Assembly: GCA_018970625.1 (NCBI GenBank)
Contig: JAGWVZ010000109.1
Coordinates: forward strand, 1-9,230
From: Myxococcales bacterium
GTDB taxonomy: Bacteria > Myxococcota > Bradymonadia > REDH01
Length of the DNA stretch: 9,230 nt
Direction: 5' to 3'
Within the stretch, counting starts at the first letter, position 1. Each line of letters opens with the position of its first letter. Positions 1 to 6,582 of this stretch are shown one piece after another. The notes below the pieces were generated by a model. The model saw only the letters and a program-made list of their open reading frames with translations, had not been told where the DNA came from and searched no databases. A program made the translations under genes and the position numbers.

Positions 1-25
1 GGCGAGGCGCTGAGGGCGCGGGGAG

Positions 26-1372
26 TTACCGCCGAAACACCACCACCGACTCCAGGTGGTGCGTGCGCGGAAACATATCCACCAGGTGCAATGACTCCAC
101 AGCCCAGCCGCCTGCGGTCAGGCGCTCCGAGTCTCGGCCCAGCGTCGGTGGGTCGCAGCTGACGTAAATGAGGGTGCGCGGACCGGGGCTGCACAGGGCG
201 GTGGTCATCGCAGGCGGCAGCCCGGTTCGGGGTGGATCCACCACGACAGCATCGTAACGCGCCCAGGCGTTTACCGCGTCGGCGGGCAGCCCGTCAGACA
301 GATCCGCGACCAGCCATGAGAGGTTACTCGCGTCCTTCGTCGCCGACTGCCCGGCGCGCACCGCCGGGCCGGAACCCTCGACGGCGAGCACGGCGTGACC
401 TGCGTTTGCGAGCGGAATCGAGAAATTCCCGAATCCCGCAAACAACTCGAGCACGCGCGCGGCTGAAGCACCGACGCCCTGCACAACCAGGTCGCGAAGC
501 CGCGCATTCTGCGTGGCGTGCGCCTGACTAAACAGGCCCACCGGCAAAGGAACAGAGGTCTCGGCGACGTTTCGCGCGAACTGAGCCGGACCGCCCAGAT
601 GCCTTGGGCCACGCTCCGGCTCGGGCGCAAAGTCGGCGTCGTCGTTGTCCTGCGAGGCGTGCGACTTCGGGGCGATCCACACCGCGCAGTTGTCGCTGGC
701 AAGGCGCGCGAGTTTTTCCTGATTCTCGGCTGATTCAAAGGCCGGGCCACCGGCCAGAATGGCGACCTGACCGTCAGCATGTTCGGCGAAAATCCAGCCG
801 CGACTGCCAAATGGAGCATGGCGGCGCAGCAGCGCGAGCACCTTTTGCAGGGCGGGATGCAACACCTGACAGCGGTGAATGGTGACGAGGTCGTGCGAAC
901 GCGGGCGTGTAAATGCGGGATAGCCGTTGAGGTCGAGCTTCCAGCGCACACGTTCACGCCAGCCGTCCGTGGCGTCGGCCGCGATGCGCTTTGGTGTGGG
1001 CCAGACCAGAGACGGGCTCAGGCGCCGGATGCCATCGAGCGCTGCTTCGACTTTCCAACGCTGCTCGAGCTCGTAGGGAGCGCCCTGAAAACGGCAGCCA
1101 CCGCAGACGCTCGCGTGCTCGCACGCACCGCCCTGACGCTCGACGCCGGGCTCTACCGAGGTGACCGTCATGCGTGCCCAGCGCTTCTGAGACTCTATGA
1201 TGGTGCCGCGCACGGTGTCGCCGGGCCATCCCCGGTCACAGAACGTGGTGAGTCCCGAAGGCTGTTTGCCAACGCCGTCGCCTGTGCCGGCTGCGATGCG
1301 TTGAATCAATACACCGGTGCCCAGTGGCTGCGCTACAGGCGCCTGCCGCACGGCGTCGGCGCCGGCACGCAC
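26..1372 (-). CDS. RlmD/RumA-type 23S rRNA (uracil-5-)-methyltransferase, iron-sulfur dependent
   Basis: Cytoplasmic SAM-dependent enzyme that methylates C5 of a uridine in RNA, most likely 23S rRNA. The open frame runs from a TTG at 1450; numbered from there (474 aa), a TRAM-like beta segment spans about 44-105, and C110, C116, C119 (C-x5-C-x2-C) and C194 (RCQVLHP) match the 4Fe-4S ligands of RumA. FSQ (307-309), the SAM motif LELFAGFGNFS (334-344), DPPR (405-408), catalytic nucleophile C432 in SCDPPTLGRD and general base E467 in HLESVVVF are all present, so it looks active. The start is uncertain: TTG 1450 lies inside rimO and gives a low-complexity Ser/Arg-rich tail; I chose GTG 1372 (448 aa, close to RlmD length), with GTG 1351 also possible. 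It follows rimO on the same strand and is probably cotranscribed. Family members include RlmC, RlmD, RlmCD and TrmA; the Fe-S motif excludes a typical TrmA, but the exact target uridine cannot be read from sequence, so I give no symbol. Confidence 0.9.
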   Translation of the reverse strand: MRAGADAVRQAPVAQPLGTGVLIQRIAAGTGDGVGKQPSGLTTFCDRGWPGDTVRGTIIESQKRWARMTVTSVEPGVERQGGACEHASVCGGCRFQGAPYELEQRWKVEAALDGIRRLSPSLVWPTPKRIAADATDGWRERVRWKLDLNGYPAFTRPRSHDLVTIHRCQVLHPALQKVLALLRRHAPFGSRGWIFAEHADGQVAILAGGPAFESAENQEKLARLASDNCAVWIAPKSHASQDNDDADFAPEPERGPRHLGGPAQFARNVAETSVPLPVGLFSQAHATQNARLRDLVVQGVGASAARVLELFAGFGNFSIPLANAGHAVLAVEGSGPAVRAGQSATKDASNLSWLVADLSDGLPADAVNAWARYDAVVVDPPRTGLPPAMTTALCSPGPRTLIYVSCDPPTLGRDSERLTAGGWAVESLHLVDMFPRTHHLESVVVFRR

Positions 1373-1400
1373 CGAGTCACGCCGCCCACGCGGGGCAGCA

Positions 1401-2786
1401 TTACTGGGCGAGGACGATCCCCTTGAGGTCGTATTCCGTCGCGTCGTCAATTTCGACCTCTACAAATTCGCCAGCGATGGCAGGTTCGGCGCCGTCCTCG
1501 TACGAGAGGTACACAACACCATCGATATCCAGCGCCTGGCCATACCAGCGCCCCTCGAACACATATTCGTGCTCTTCCGAGACGCCATCGACCAGCACAC
1601 GCAGGCGGCGCCCGATCAGGTTTTCGTTCCGCTTGCGCGAAATACCCGCCTGCAGGGTCATTAATTCATCTCGCCGCGCCTCGGCCACCTCGGCCGGAAC
1701 GCGATCGGGCAGCTCAAATGCGGAGGTGTTTTCTTCGGGGCTCCAGGTAAATACGCCCATGCGGTCAAACTGGATATCCTTGACCCAGTCGTACAGCTCG
1801 CGGTGGTCCTGGTCGGTTTCGCCGGGAAATCCGGAAATAAATACGGTACGCAACACCATGCCATTTATGTCGCGTAATTTGCGAATAATTTCGTCCTGCG
1901 ACGAACGGCGCGTCGAGCGGCGCATGGCCTTCAACATATTGTCGCTGATGTGCTGCAGCGGCATATCCACGTAGGGAATCACCCGTGAGCCGCCACGCAA
2001 CATATCCATCAGACGATCGCTAAAGCCCCATGGATACGCATAATGAAGGCGAATCCATTCGATGCCGCGAATCGCATCGAGCTTTTCGAGCAGCGTGGCC
2101 AACCCGTCACGCAGGTCAATATCCACCCCATAACTGGTGAGGTCCTGAGCGATGAGGTTAATTTCTTTTACGCCCCCGGCTGCCAGAATTTCGACTTCGC
2201 GGACAATATCGAAGATGGGCCGGCTGACCTGCCTGCCCCGAATTTTCGGAATAATGCAGAATGAGCAGGTGCGGTTACAGCCCTCGGCTATTTTCACATA
2301 GGCGCTTCCGCCGCGGACCGTATTGATTCGGTCTTCATCGGCAGTATAGAGCGCCGAACCATAGGTAATGTATTCGCGCTCGGGGAGTGAACCCACAATG
2401 GCGTCGTTAATGCGTTTGAACTCGTTGGTGCCGAGGAAATAATCGACCTCGGGCATTTCCTGCGCCAGCTCATGACCGTAGCGCTGCGCCATGCAGCCTG
2501 TGACCACGAGCTTTGCGCCGGGCCGGGCCGCCTTGTAGTCGGCCATCTCGAGAATGGTGTCGATCGACTCTTCCTTGGCAGACTCAATGAAGGCGCACGT
2601 GTTCACGACCAGCACGTCGGCCTGCGAGGGGTCGGACTCCATGACATACCCTTCGCCTTTCATGAGGCCAATCATCAGCTCGGAATCGACCCGGTTCTTG
2701 GGACAGCCCAGACTGACGACGTGCACGCGTCGCGCCTGCAGCCGTTCCATCACGTTAAAGCGGTCGGGGACGAGAGAGTCGGTCAT
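1401..2786 (-). CDS. rimO: Ribosomal protein S12 methylthiotransferase RimO
   Basis: Radical SAM enzyme that adds a methylthio group to the conserved aspartate of ribosomal protein S12. Numbered from ATG 2786 (461 aa; the E. coli protein is about 440), the N-terminal UPF0004 domain has C28 (SLGCPKNRVDSE), C64 (VNTCAFIESAKEES) and C98 (VTGCMAQRY) for one 4Fe-4S cluster. The radical SAM triad is C170, C174, C177 (CNRTCSFC), followed by IRGRQVSRP. A C-terminal TRAM domain occupies about 392-461. SLGCPKNRVDSE and the RGxxVSRP stretch favour RimO over the related tRNA enzyme MiaB. The frame stays open to a GTG at 2900, but those 38 extra residues look unlike the family. ATG 2786 is preferred; ATG 2750 (449 aa) is also possible. 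Neither has a strong Shine-Dalgarno sequence. The gene heads a two-gene unit with the RNA methyltransferase downstream, both modifying the ribosome. Its interior uses noticeably more A/T-ending codons than its neighbours. Confidence 0.95.
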   Translation of the reverse strand: MTDSLVPDRFNVMERLQARRVHVVSLGCPKNRVDSELMIGLMKGEGYVMESDPSQADVLVVNTCAFIESAKEESIDTILEMADYKAARPGAKLVVTGCMAQRYGHELAQEMPEVDYFLGTNEFKRINDAIVGSLPEREYITYGSALYTADEDRINTVRGGSAYVKIAEGCNRTCSFCIIPKIRGRQVSRPIFDIVREVEILAAGGVKEINLIAQDLTSYGVDIDLRDGLATLLEKLDAIRGIEWIRLHYAYPWGFSDRLMDMLRGGSRVIPYVDMPLQHISDNMLKAMRRSTRRSSQDEIIRKLRDINGMVLRTVFISGFPGETDQDHRELYDWVKDIQFDRMGVFTWSPEENTSAFELPDRVPAEVAEARRDELMTLQAGISRKRNENLIGRRLRVLVDGVSEEHEYVFEGRWYGQALDIDGVVYLSYEDGAEPAIAGEFVEVEIDDATEYDLKGIVLAQ

Positions 2787-2845
2787 GGTCGAGAAAGGGT
2801 GCGAGCGTGGACACTGGAGCGCGCCGTTCGGAGTGCGGCGCGAAA

Positions 2846-2873
2846 GTCCTAGCCCATGCAGACAGATGCGCAA
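2846..2873 (-). promoter_or_regulatory. Candidate promoter of rimO
   Basis: On the minus strand a -35 like TTGCGC (2868-2873) and a -10 like TAGGAC (2846-2851) are 16 nt apart, with GGC just before the -10. Transcription would begin near 2839, giving a leader of about 50 nt to the ATG at 2786. The layout mirrors the candidate promoter of the divergent nuclease gene (TTGCGC-N16-TAGCCT). The match to the sigma-70 consensus is only partial. Confidence 0.35.
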
Positions 2874-3107
2874 GGGTGAAACAGGCGGCGCGCGTCGCAC
2901 AACGCATCGACCACGGTCCGCTTTGCGGGCATTGCCGGGTTGATTGTCAGGTGCGTCCGGCCGGCCGGCAATCGCCGCCGACCCTCGCCGGCAGACCGGG
3001 AAAACGGAGCAGCCCGGAAATGGCGTGGCCGGGTCACGAATAGCGTCGGTCCCGGAGCAACAGGGCTGTAAATCTGCCGCCCTGCCCCTTCAGAACGGTG
3101 TTTGGCG

Positions 3108-3135
3108 TTGCGCGACTTTGCGTTCTGGCTAGCCT
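3108..3135 (+). promoter_or_regulatory. Candidate promoter of the nuclease lipoprotein gene
   Basis: TTGCGC (3108-3113) and TAGCCT (3130-3135) are separated by 16 nt, with TGGC directly before the -10. Transcription would start near 3142, leaving about 28 nt before the ATG at 3170. The matched element on the other strand upstream of rimO adds some support. The -10 matches TATAAT at only three positions. Confidence 0.35.
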
Positions 3136-3169
3136 GCGGGTTCGTTCCGGATTCCCAAGGCCTGAGTTC

Positions 3170-4714
3170 ATGAGATACCCTTTTCGGCGTGCGTGCGCGG
3201 CTGCTCTCCTCTTCATGCTGTGCGCCTGCGACGGCGAGACGGCGACAACGCCGACCGATGCAGGTCCCAGCTCCCCGGACGTTCAGGACGTCGCGTTCGA
3301 CGACACCGATGTCGCCGACGACACCGATCTGGGACCGCGACCCGGGGAGGACGCCGACTCAGGGTCCGACGCGGAAGCCGACGCTGGCCGTGATGACATC
3401 GCAGACATCGTGCCGGACGACACAGCGGAGACCACCGGGGACTCCGGGGCGGATGGTTCAACAGCCGACGTGGCTCCGCAGGACGTTTCCGACACATCGG
3501 ACGTCCTGCCCGATGTGGCCGATGTCGCGGACGACACAACCGACACGACACCCGAAGTGGAGTCGCCCCCGTCGTTGCTGGGCCTGATGACGACCGCGAC
3601 CAGCTCTTTGCCTGCCACGCTGGAGCCGCGAGCCGGCGGCGTCGTGCTGCTCGATGGCAGTGAAGGTGACCAGATTCGGCTTCGGGTGGTGAACACGGGC
3701 CCAACCACCGCAGACGCTGCCCTTCGACTCTGGGAACCGGGTGGAATCGACGTGGTGGCGTTCGCCGACCCGCCGGGCGCCGCCGATCCGGTGCTGCCGG
3801 CGTCTGGCACAATCGAGTTGACCGTCACAGGGACGTGGGAGGCAGAGGTCAGAAACCGCGGCGCCACCCGGGCGGCGTTCCGCTTCGAAGTCGAGTGTGT
3901 CGCGGGGCCGTGTGCGTCGCTACCTCCCGTGGTATCGCCCTCTGACCGCGATGGTGACGGAACGTCGGATGACCGCGACAACTGCCCGCTCGATGTGAAC
4001 CTGACCCAGGCCGACGAAGACGCAGACGGCTACGGTGACGCCTGCGACGGCGTGGACCCGTGGTCGGAATCGAGCGATGACGCGCTCGAGGCTGCCTTGC
4101 GCGCCGAGCATACCCGGACTCACCGACCCACCGGCTACCTGCGCGCCCGTGAGCTCATTTTCGGGTCTATCGACAACGAGGGAGGTCAGGTCGAGTGCGT
4201 GTACACCGGTCTCCGTATTACGACGACGACCATTCCACCCAGCACCCTCATGAACACCGAGCACACCTGGCCACAGAGCCGGGGCGCCGATATTGACCCC
4301 ATGGAGAGCGATATTCACCACCTGTTCCCCACCGAAAGCGTGGCCAACTCAACGCGAAATAACTTCCCGTTCTGCGATGTGGTCGCCGGGGTGACGTGGT
4401 CTGTGGGAGGAAGCGTCAAAGGGACCGACTCGGAAGGTCGAACCTGCTTTGAGCCGCGCGAGTCGCATCGTGGCAACGTGGCCCGGGCGCTCTTCTACTT
4501 TGCTGTCATGTACGAGGGTGTCGTGTTCAACGGATCGGGGAATACCGTGGGCAACATTGAAATCTGGGAGGAGCCCTCGCTTCGTCTCTGGCATGTGCAA
4601 GACCCGCCCGATGCGCGCGAACGCGCCCGCAACGCCGCGATCGAGGTGGCGCAGGGCAGCCGGAATCCGTTCATCGACTACCCCCACCTGGTCGATCGCA
4701 TCGCGAACTTCTGA
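3170..4714 (+). CDS. Lipid-anchored endonuclease I family protein with Asp-rich tether and TSP3 calcium motifs
   Basis: Predicted surface or periplasmic nuclease of 514 aa. The chosen ATG gives a clean lipoprotein signal: MRYPFRR, a hydrophobic core and the lipobox LCAC with lipidated C20; AAGG at 3157-3160 lies 9 nt upstream. The open frame extends upstream to a GTG at 3098, but this would bury the signal peptide. Residues 21-135 are a low-complexity Asp/Thr/Ser/Val linker. Residues about 136-248 look like a PPC-type beta sandwich. Residues 258-296 carry two thrombospondin type-3 calcium motifs (DRDGDGTSDDRDNCP and DEDADGYGDACD). The C-terminal 300-514 is an endonuclease I (beta-beta-alpha metal) domain: NTEHTWPQS (362-370, E364 and H365 as metal ligand and general base), DIHHLFP (381-387), RGNVARALFYF (434-444) and SRNPFIDYPHLVD (497-509). 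Members cut DNA, and often RNA, nonspecifically; Vibrio Vvn and E. coli EndA are known examples. Nutrient scavenging or prey DNA digestion is plausible but inferred. It appears monocistronic, with no clear terminator after it. Confidence 0.9.
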   Translation: MRYPFRRACAAALLFMLCACDGETATTPTDAGPSSPDVQDVAFDDTDVADDTDLGPRPGEDADSGSDAEADAGRDDIADIVPDDTAETTGDSGADGSTADVAPQDVSDTSDVLPDVADVADDTTDTTPEVESPPSLLGLMTTATSSLPATLEPRAGGVVLLDGSEGDQIRLRVVNTGPTTADAALRLWEPGGIDVVAFADPPGAADPVLPASGTIELTVTGTWEAEVRNRGATRAAFRFEVECVAGPCASLPPVVSPSDRDGDGTSDDRDNCPLDVNLTQADEDADGYGDACDGVDPWSESSDDALEAALRAEHTRTHRPTGYLRARELIFGSIDNEGGQVECVYTGLRITTTTIPPSTLMNTEHTWPQSRGADIDPMESDIHHLFPTESVANSTRNNFPFCDVVAGVTWSVGGSVKGTDSEGRTCFEPRESHRGNVARALFYFAVMYEGVVFNGSGNTVGNIEIWEEPSLRLWHVQDPPDARERARNAAIEVAQGSRNPFIDYPHLVDRIANF

Positions 4715-4794
4715 GCGTGACGTCCAGAGACCGGCGGTGGCGTGCTGCACCAGCGTGCGGAGCCCCAAAAAGTGCATCGCCCGCTACAAACTGC

Positions 4795-4824
4795 TTGCAG
4801 TCGGGGCAGTCCCTACCGTATACG
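4795..4824 (+). promoter_or_regulatory. Candidate promoter of tRNA-Val
   Basis: TTGCAG (4795-4800) is followed after 17-18 nt by GTATAC/TATACG (4818-4824), the most TATA-like hexamer in this GC-rich stretch. Transcription would start near 4831, just before the mature tRNA 5' end at 4836, as expected for a single tRNA unit. Confidence 0.45.
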
Positions 4825-4835
4825 GCCGCTCCCGC

Positions 4836-4907
4836 GGTCGATTAGCTCAGCGGGAGAGCATTCGCTTCACACGCGAAGGGTCGCTGGTTCGATCCCAGCA
4901 TCGACCA
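4836..4907 (+). tRNA. tRNA-Val (anticodon CAC)
   Basis: A full cloverleaf can be folded by eye. The acceptor 4836-4842 (GGTCGAT) pairs perfectly with 4900-4906 (ATCGACC). T8 and A9 are followed by a D stem GCTC/GAGC with an AGCGGGA loop. The anticodon stem TTCGC/GCGAA encloses loop TTCACAC, with anticodon CAC at 4868-4870 reading GUG valine codons. The five-base variable loop GGGTC is followed by T stem GCTGG/CCAGC and loop TTCGATC. The discriminator is A4907. The next bases are TCC, so CCA is not encoded and must be added by nucleotidyltransferase. The gene stands alone between a nuclease gene and a hypothetical gene, with its own likely promoter and terminator. Confidence 0.96.
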
Positions 4908-4912
4908 TCCTG

Positions 4913-4940
4913 AAAAGCCTGCCTTCACCGGCGGGCTTTT
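4913..4940 (+). terminator. Intrinsic terminator of tRNA-Val
   Basis: An 11-bp stem (AAAAGCCTGCC at 4913-4923 with GGCGGGCTTTT at 4930-4940, one G-U pair) encloses a six-base loop TTCACC. The 3' arm ends in TTTT and a second T-run follows after CTGC. It begins six bases after the tRNA discriminator base. The A-run on the 5' side means the hairpin could also terminate transcripts arriving on the minus strand. Confidence 0.85.
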
Positions 4941-5236
4941 CTGCTTTTGGTCGCGCAACTGGCCAAACAGCCTACCGCGTCGGGCGCACGACGCCGTTCC
5001 ATGCCCGACATGGTGAACACCAGCACCGCGCGCGCCCCGCAATCGAGCGACTGGAAAGAAGACGCTAGCCGCTATCCCTGAAGGTGTACTAGCTATGCCG
5101 CGCGACCCCGCTCCCGGGTTGCCTTCGAATCAGAAACTCTCACGCGGTCGTCCTCACTACGCCCGACCTCAACATCGCGCCCGCCGTGGCACGATGCGGG
5201 TGGCGAGTCCTCGACACGTCTTCCCAGGCCACTCCC
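4941..5236. other. Intergenic stretch without a supported gene
   Basis: Nothing convincing is seen between the tRNA terminator and the next gene. A 54-codon frame at 5095-5259 begins with ATG about 8-10 nt after GAAGGTG, but its Arg/Pro/His-rich content and its overlap with the better-supported gene at 5237 argue against it. No clear promoter of the TTGnnn-N17-TAnnnT type was found for the downstream gene. Confidence 0.5.
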
Positions 5237-5719
5237 ATGAGCAGCTCCGACACGATTGACCCCCAACAGCTTCACCGCCAGCAGTCGGTCGCGCTCTTCA
5301 ACCGCGCCTGGGACCTGCTGGATCGCGGCGAACGAACACCCGCCGAAGATGAGGCCATGTTTCTGGCCGCGTGCGCCTCGCTCTGGCACTGGAATCAGCG
5401 TGACGATGTGACGGCGCGTCATCGCTCTATCGGCTGCTGGCAGATCTCCCGGGTGCAGGCGATGCTCAACCGAGGCGCCGATTCCATGCACTGGGCCCGA
5501 CGCAGCCTCGAAGAAGCCATCGCGGCCGGTTCGGACCCCTTCTACACCGGCTATGCCCACGAGGCCGTGGCCCGCGCCGCTGGCATTCTCGGCAAGACCG
5601 AGCTCATGCGTCGCCACCAGACAACCGCACGCGACATGGCCGCCGGCGTCGCCGACGAGGGCCTTCGGAAAGCGCTGCAGGATGACCTGAACACCGTCAA
5701 GGCACGCAAGCCGCTCTAA
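5237..5719 (+). CDS. Conserved hypothetical helical protein
   Basis: A 160-aa soluble protein with no signal peptide or membrane segment; I know of no function. The sequence reads as amphipathic helices in a TPR-like arrangement. Recognisable islands are FNRAWDLLDRGERTPAEDEAMF (the first half, about residues 22-43), ASLWHWNQ, WQISRVQAMLNRG, ALARA-like EAVARAAGILGKTE and a C-terminal KALQDDLNTVKARKPL. Proteins with the same order (W-x-LLD-x5-TPxED, HW, WxxSRV, EAxARA) occur in many bacteria as far as I remember, always uncharacterised. ATG 5237 is chosen over an upstream in-frame ATG at 5186 because the family-like part starts just after it; the AGG at 5226-5228 is a weak ribosome site. The gene is followed by a convergent uma2-like gene only 60 nt away, with no obvious terminator between. 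A role as a helical adaptor is inference only. Confidence 0.8.
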   Translation: MSSSDTIDPQQLHRQQSVALFNRAWDLLDRGERTPAEDEAMFLAACASLWHWNQRDDVTARHRSIGCWQISRVQAMLNRGADSMHWARRSLEEAIAAGSDPFYTGYAHEAVARAAGILGKTELMRRHQTTARDMAAGVADEGLRKALQDDLNTVKARKPL

Positions 5720-5735
5720 ATCAGCCAGCAGCTTC

Positions 5736-5757
5736 GCGCGAACACGGGCGCGAACAC
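5736..5757 (+). repeat. Short direct repeat in the convergent gap
   Basis: GCGCGAACAC occurs at 5736-5745 and again at 5748-5757, separated by GG, inside the 60-nt gap between two convergent genes. It is not self-complementary enough to be a terminator. It may be chance. Confidence 0.4.
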
Positions 5758-5779
5758 AGGCTCCATGCGCAGCGGGCGC

Positions 5780-6385
5780 TCACTCAGGTGCCGCGCCCAG
5801 ATCCCAGAGCCGCCGCAAGTCCACCGTCGCCCCTTCAAACGGGGGCGCATCAAAGAGGTCGGTCGCGGCCCCCTGTGTCACCAACTCCCAGGTTTTGCCG
5901 GTGTTGTGCCACGCTTCTACAAACCGGGTGGACGGGTCCACATACCAGATCCACGGCACGCCATGCCGCTGATAAGCTGACGCCTTCACGAGCCGATCGC
6001 GAATGTACGACGAAGGCGAGAACACCTCACACACCCAGTCAGGGGTGATGCCGATGAAGGGCGAGGCAGGCAGGGCCGGCACCCGGGTCCGCCGCCAGCC
6101 TGCGATATCGGGAACGAAGATATCGCCGCCGACGTGAATCTCGGGTTCCGACAGGATATGCCACGCTTCGGGCGGACCCGCATGGTCGCTACCCTCTGCA
6201 GGGCGGTCCAACAACACAAAGAGCTGCGAGCCAAGCCCCGTCGCCGCCTTTGCATGAGCCACAGCCGGCCTCGGAGCCATAAACAGCTCGCCATCGACCA
6301 GCTCGGCCGTCATACCCTCAGGCGCATTTCGTACATCTTCTGCGGTAGCCCGATTGCGCGCGGCCGATGCTTCTGATCTTCTCAC
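5780..6385 (-). CDS. Uma2-family PD-(D/E)XK nuclease-like protein (DUF820)
   Basis: A 201-aa cytoplasmic protein of the Uma2 family, a restriction-endonuclease-fold group common in multiple copies in cyanobacteria and some Myxococcota; cellular roles are poorly known. Numbered from GTG 6385: TAEDVRNAPEG near the N-terminus, ELVDGELF (28-35), PRPAVAHA (38-45), the core acidic PD at 92-93 (FVPDIAGWRR), CEVFSPSS (119-126, E120) and K134, then YQRHGVPWIWYVDP (138-151). These fit the PD...EV.SPS...D..K..Y...GV..YW.VDP pattern, so the catalytic core looks intact. The frame opens at a TTG at 6454, but GTG 6385 has a good ribosome site (GGAG, plus-strand 6392-6395, 6-nt spacing) and sits downstream of a candidate promoter, while TTG 6454 would overlap that promoter's -35. 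It is a single gene, divergent from the YGxP/radical SAM group and convergent with the hypothetical gene. I see no toxin partner, and a link to the neighbouring system is not supported. Confidence 0.88.
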   Translation of the reverse strand: MRRSEASAARNRATAEDVRNAPEGMTAELVDGELFMAPRPAVAHAKAATGLGSQLFVLLDRPAEGSDHAGPPEAWHILSEPEIHVGGDIFVPDIAGWRRTRVPALPASPFIGITPDWVCEVFSPSSYIRDRLVKASAYQRHGVPWIWYVDPSTRFVEAWHNTGKTWELVTQGAATDLFDAPPFEGATVDLRRLWDLGAAPE

Positions 6386-6425
6386 AGTGCGCTCCGAAAC
6401 AGGCAATGGAATCGCTCCCGTGCTC

Positions 6426-6454
6426 ACGCTAACTCGGCCGGCCGCCGAGTACAA
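6426..6454 (-). promoter_or_regulatory. Candidate promoter of the uma2-like gene
   Basis: On the minus strand TTGTAC (6449-6454) and TAGCGT (6426-6431) are 17 nt apart. The start would fall near 6419, giving a leader of about 34 nt to the GTG at 6385 with its GGAG ribosome site. The spacer contains the palindrome CGGCCGGCCG. Confidence 0.4.
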
Positions 6455-6512
6455 CGCCCCAACATGGCAACGCGAGCGATGTACTGCGCGGCTTCCACAC
6501 CCGAATTTCTTT

Positions 6513-6541
6513 TTGCGTCAGCCGCCTGCACTCGCTACGGT
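6513..6541 (+). promoter_or_regulatory. Candidate promoter of the YGxP / radical SAM group
   Basis: TTGCGT (6513-6518) and TACGGT (6536-6541) are separated by 17 nt. Transcription would begin near 6548, about 35 nt before the ATG at 6583. The -35 resembles those proposed for rimO and the nuclease gene. It lies in the 197-nt region divergent from the uma2-like gene. Confidence 0.4.
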
Positions 6542-6582
6542 CTGCAGGTCGAACTCTGAATACTCAACCTCTGGAGCTGGTT

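Larger units (their letters stand above)
2787..3169. other. Divergent intergenic region between rimO and the nuclease lipoprotein
   Basis: This stretch of about 380 bases holds no convincing gene. Open frames crossing it lack a Shine-Dalgarno sequence and have Arg/Pro-rich content typical of noncoding GC-rich DNA. It contains one candidate promoter in each direction, and an 8-bp inverted repeat (ATTGCCGG at 2931-2938, CCGGCAAT at 2965-2972) around a CCGG-rich run, which I would not call functional. No known riboswitch or ncRNA was recognised. Confidence 0.6.

Noticed and set aside
2787..2900. Extension of RimO to a GTG at 2900
   Set aside because: The extra 38 residues are Arg/Pro/Ser-rich and unlike the family, and the candidate promoter lies within this stretch. 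The family-like sequence begins after ATG 2786 or 2750.
2931..2972. 8-bp inverted repeat ATTGCCGG/CCGGCAAT as an operator
   Set aside because: The arms are 26 nt apart and embedded in CCGG-rich sequence where such pairs arise readily; it does not sit on either candidate promoter.
3098..3169. Upstream GTG start of the nuclease gene at 3098
   Set aside because: It would place 24 unrelated residues before a complete lipoprotein signal peptide and overlap the candidate promoter.
3213..3981. Long minus-strand open frames opposite the nuclease gene
   Set aside because: These are mirror frames of the Asp-rich repeat coding sequence, giving Arg- or Ser-rich products with no recognisable motif and no good ribosome site.
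4836..4940. tRNA-Val as an integration site for a mobile element
   Set aside because: No second copy of the tRNA 3' end and no integrase, transposase or phage gene is present in the window.
5095..5259. 54-codon open frame starting ATG after GAAGGTG
   Set aside because: Product is Arg/Pro/His-rich with no family-like feature, and it overlaps the better-supported start at 5237 in another frame.
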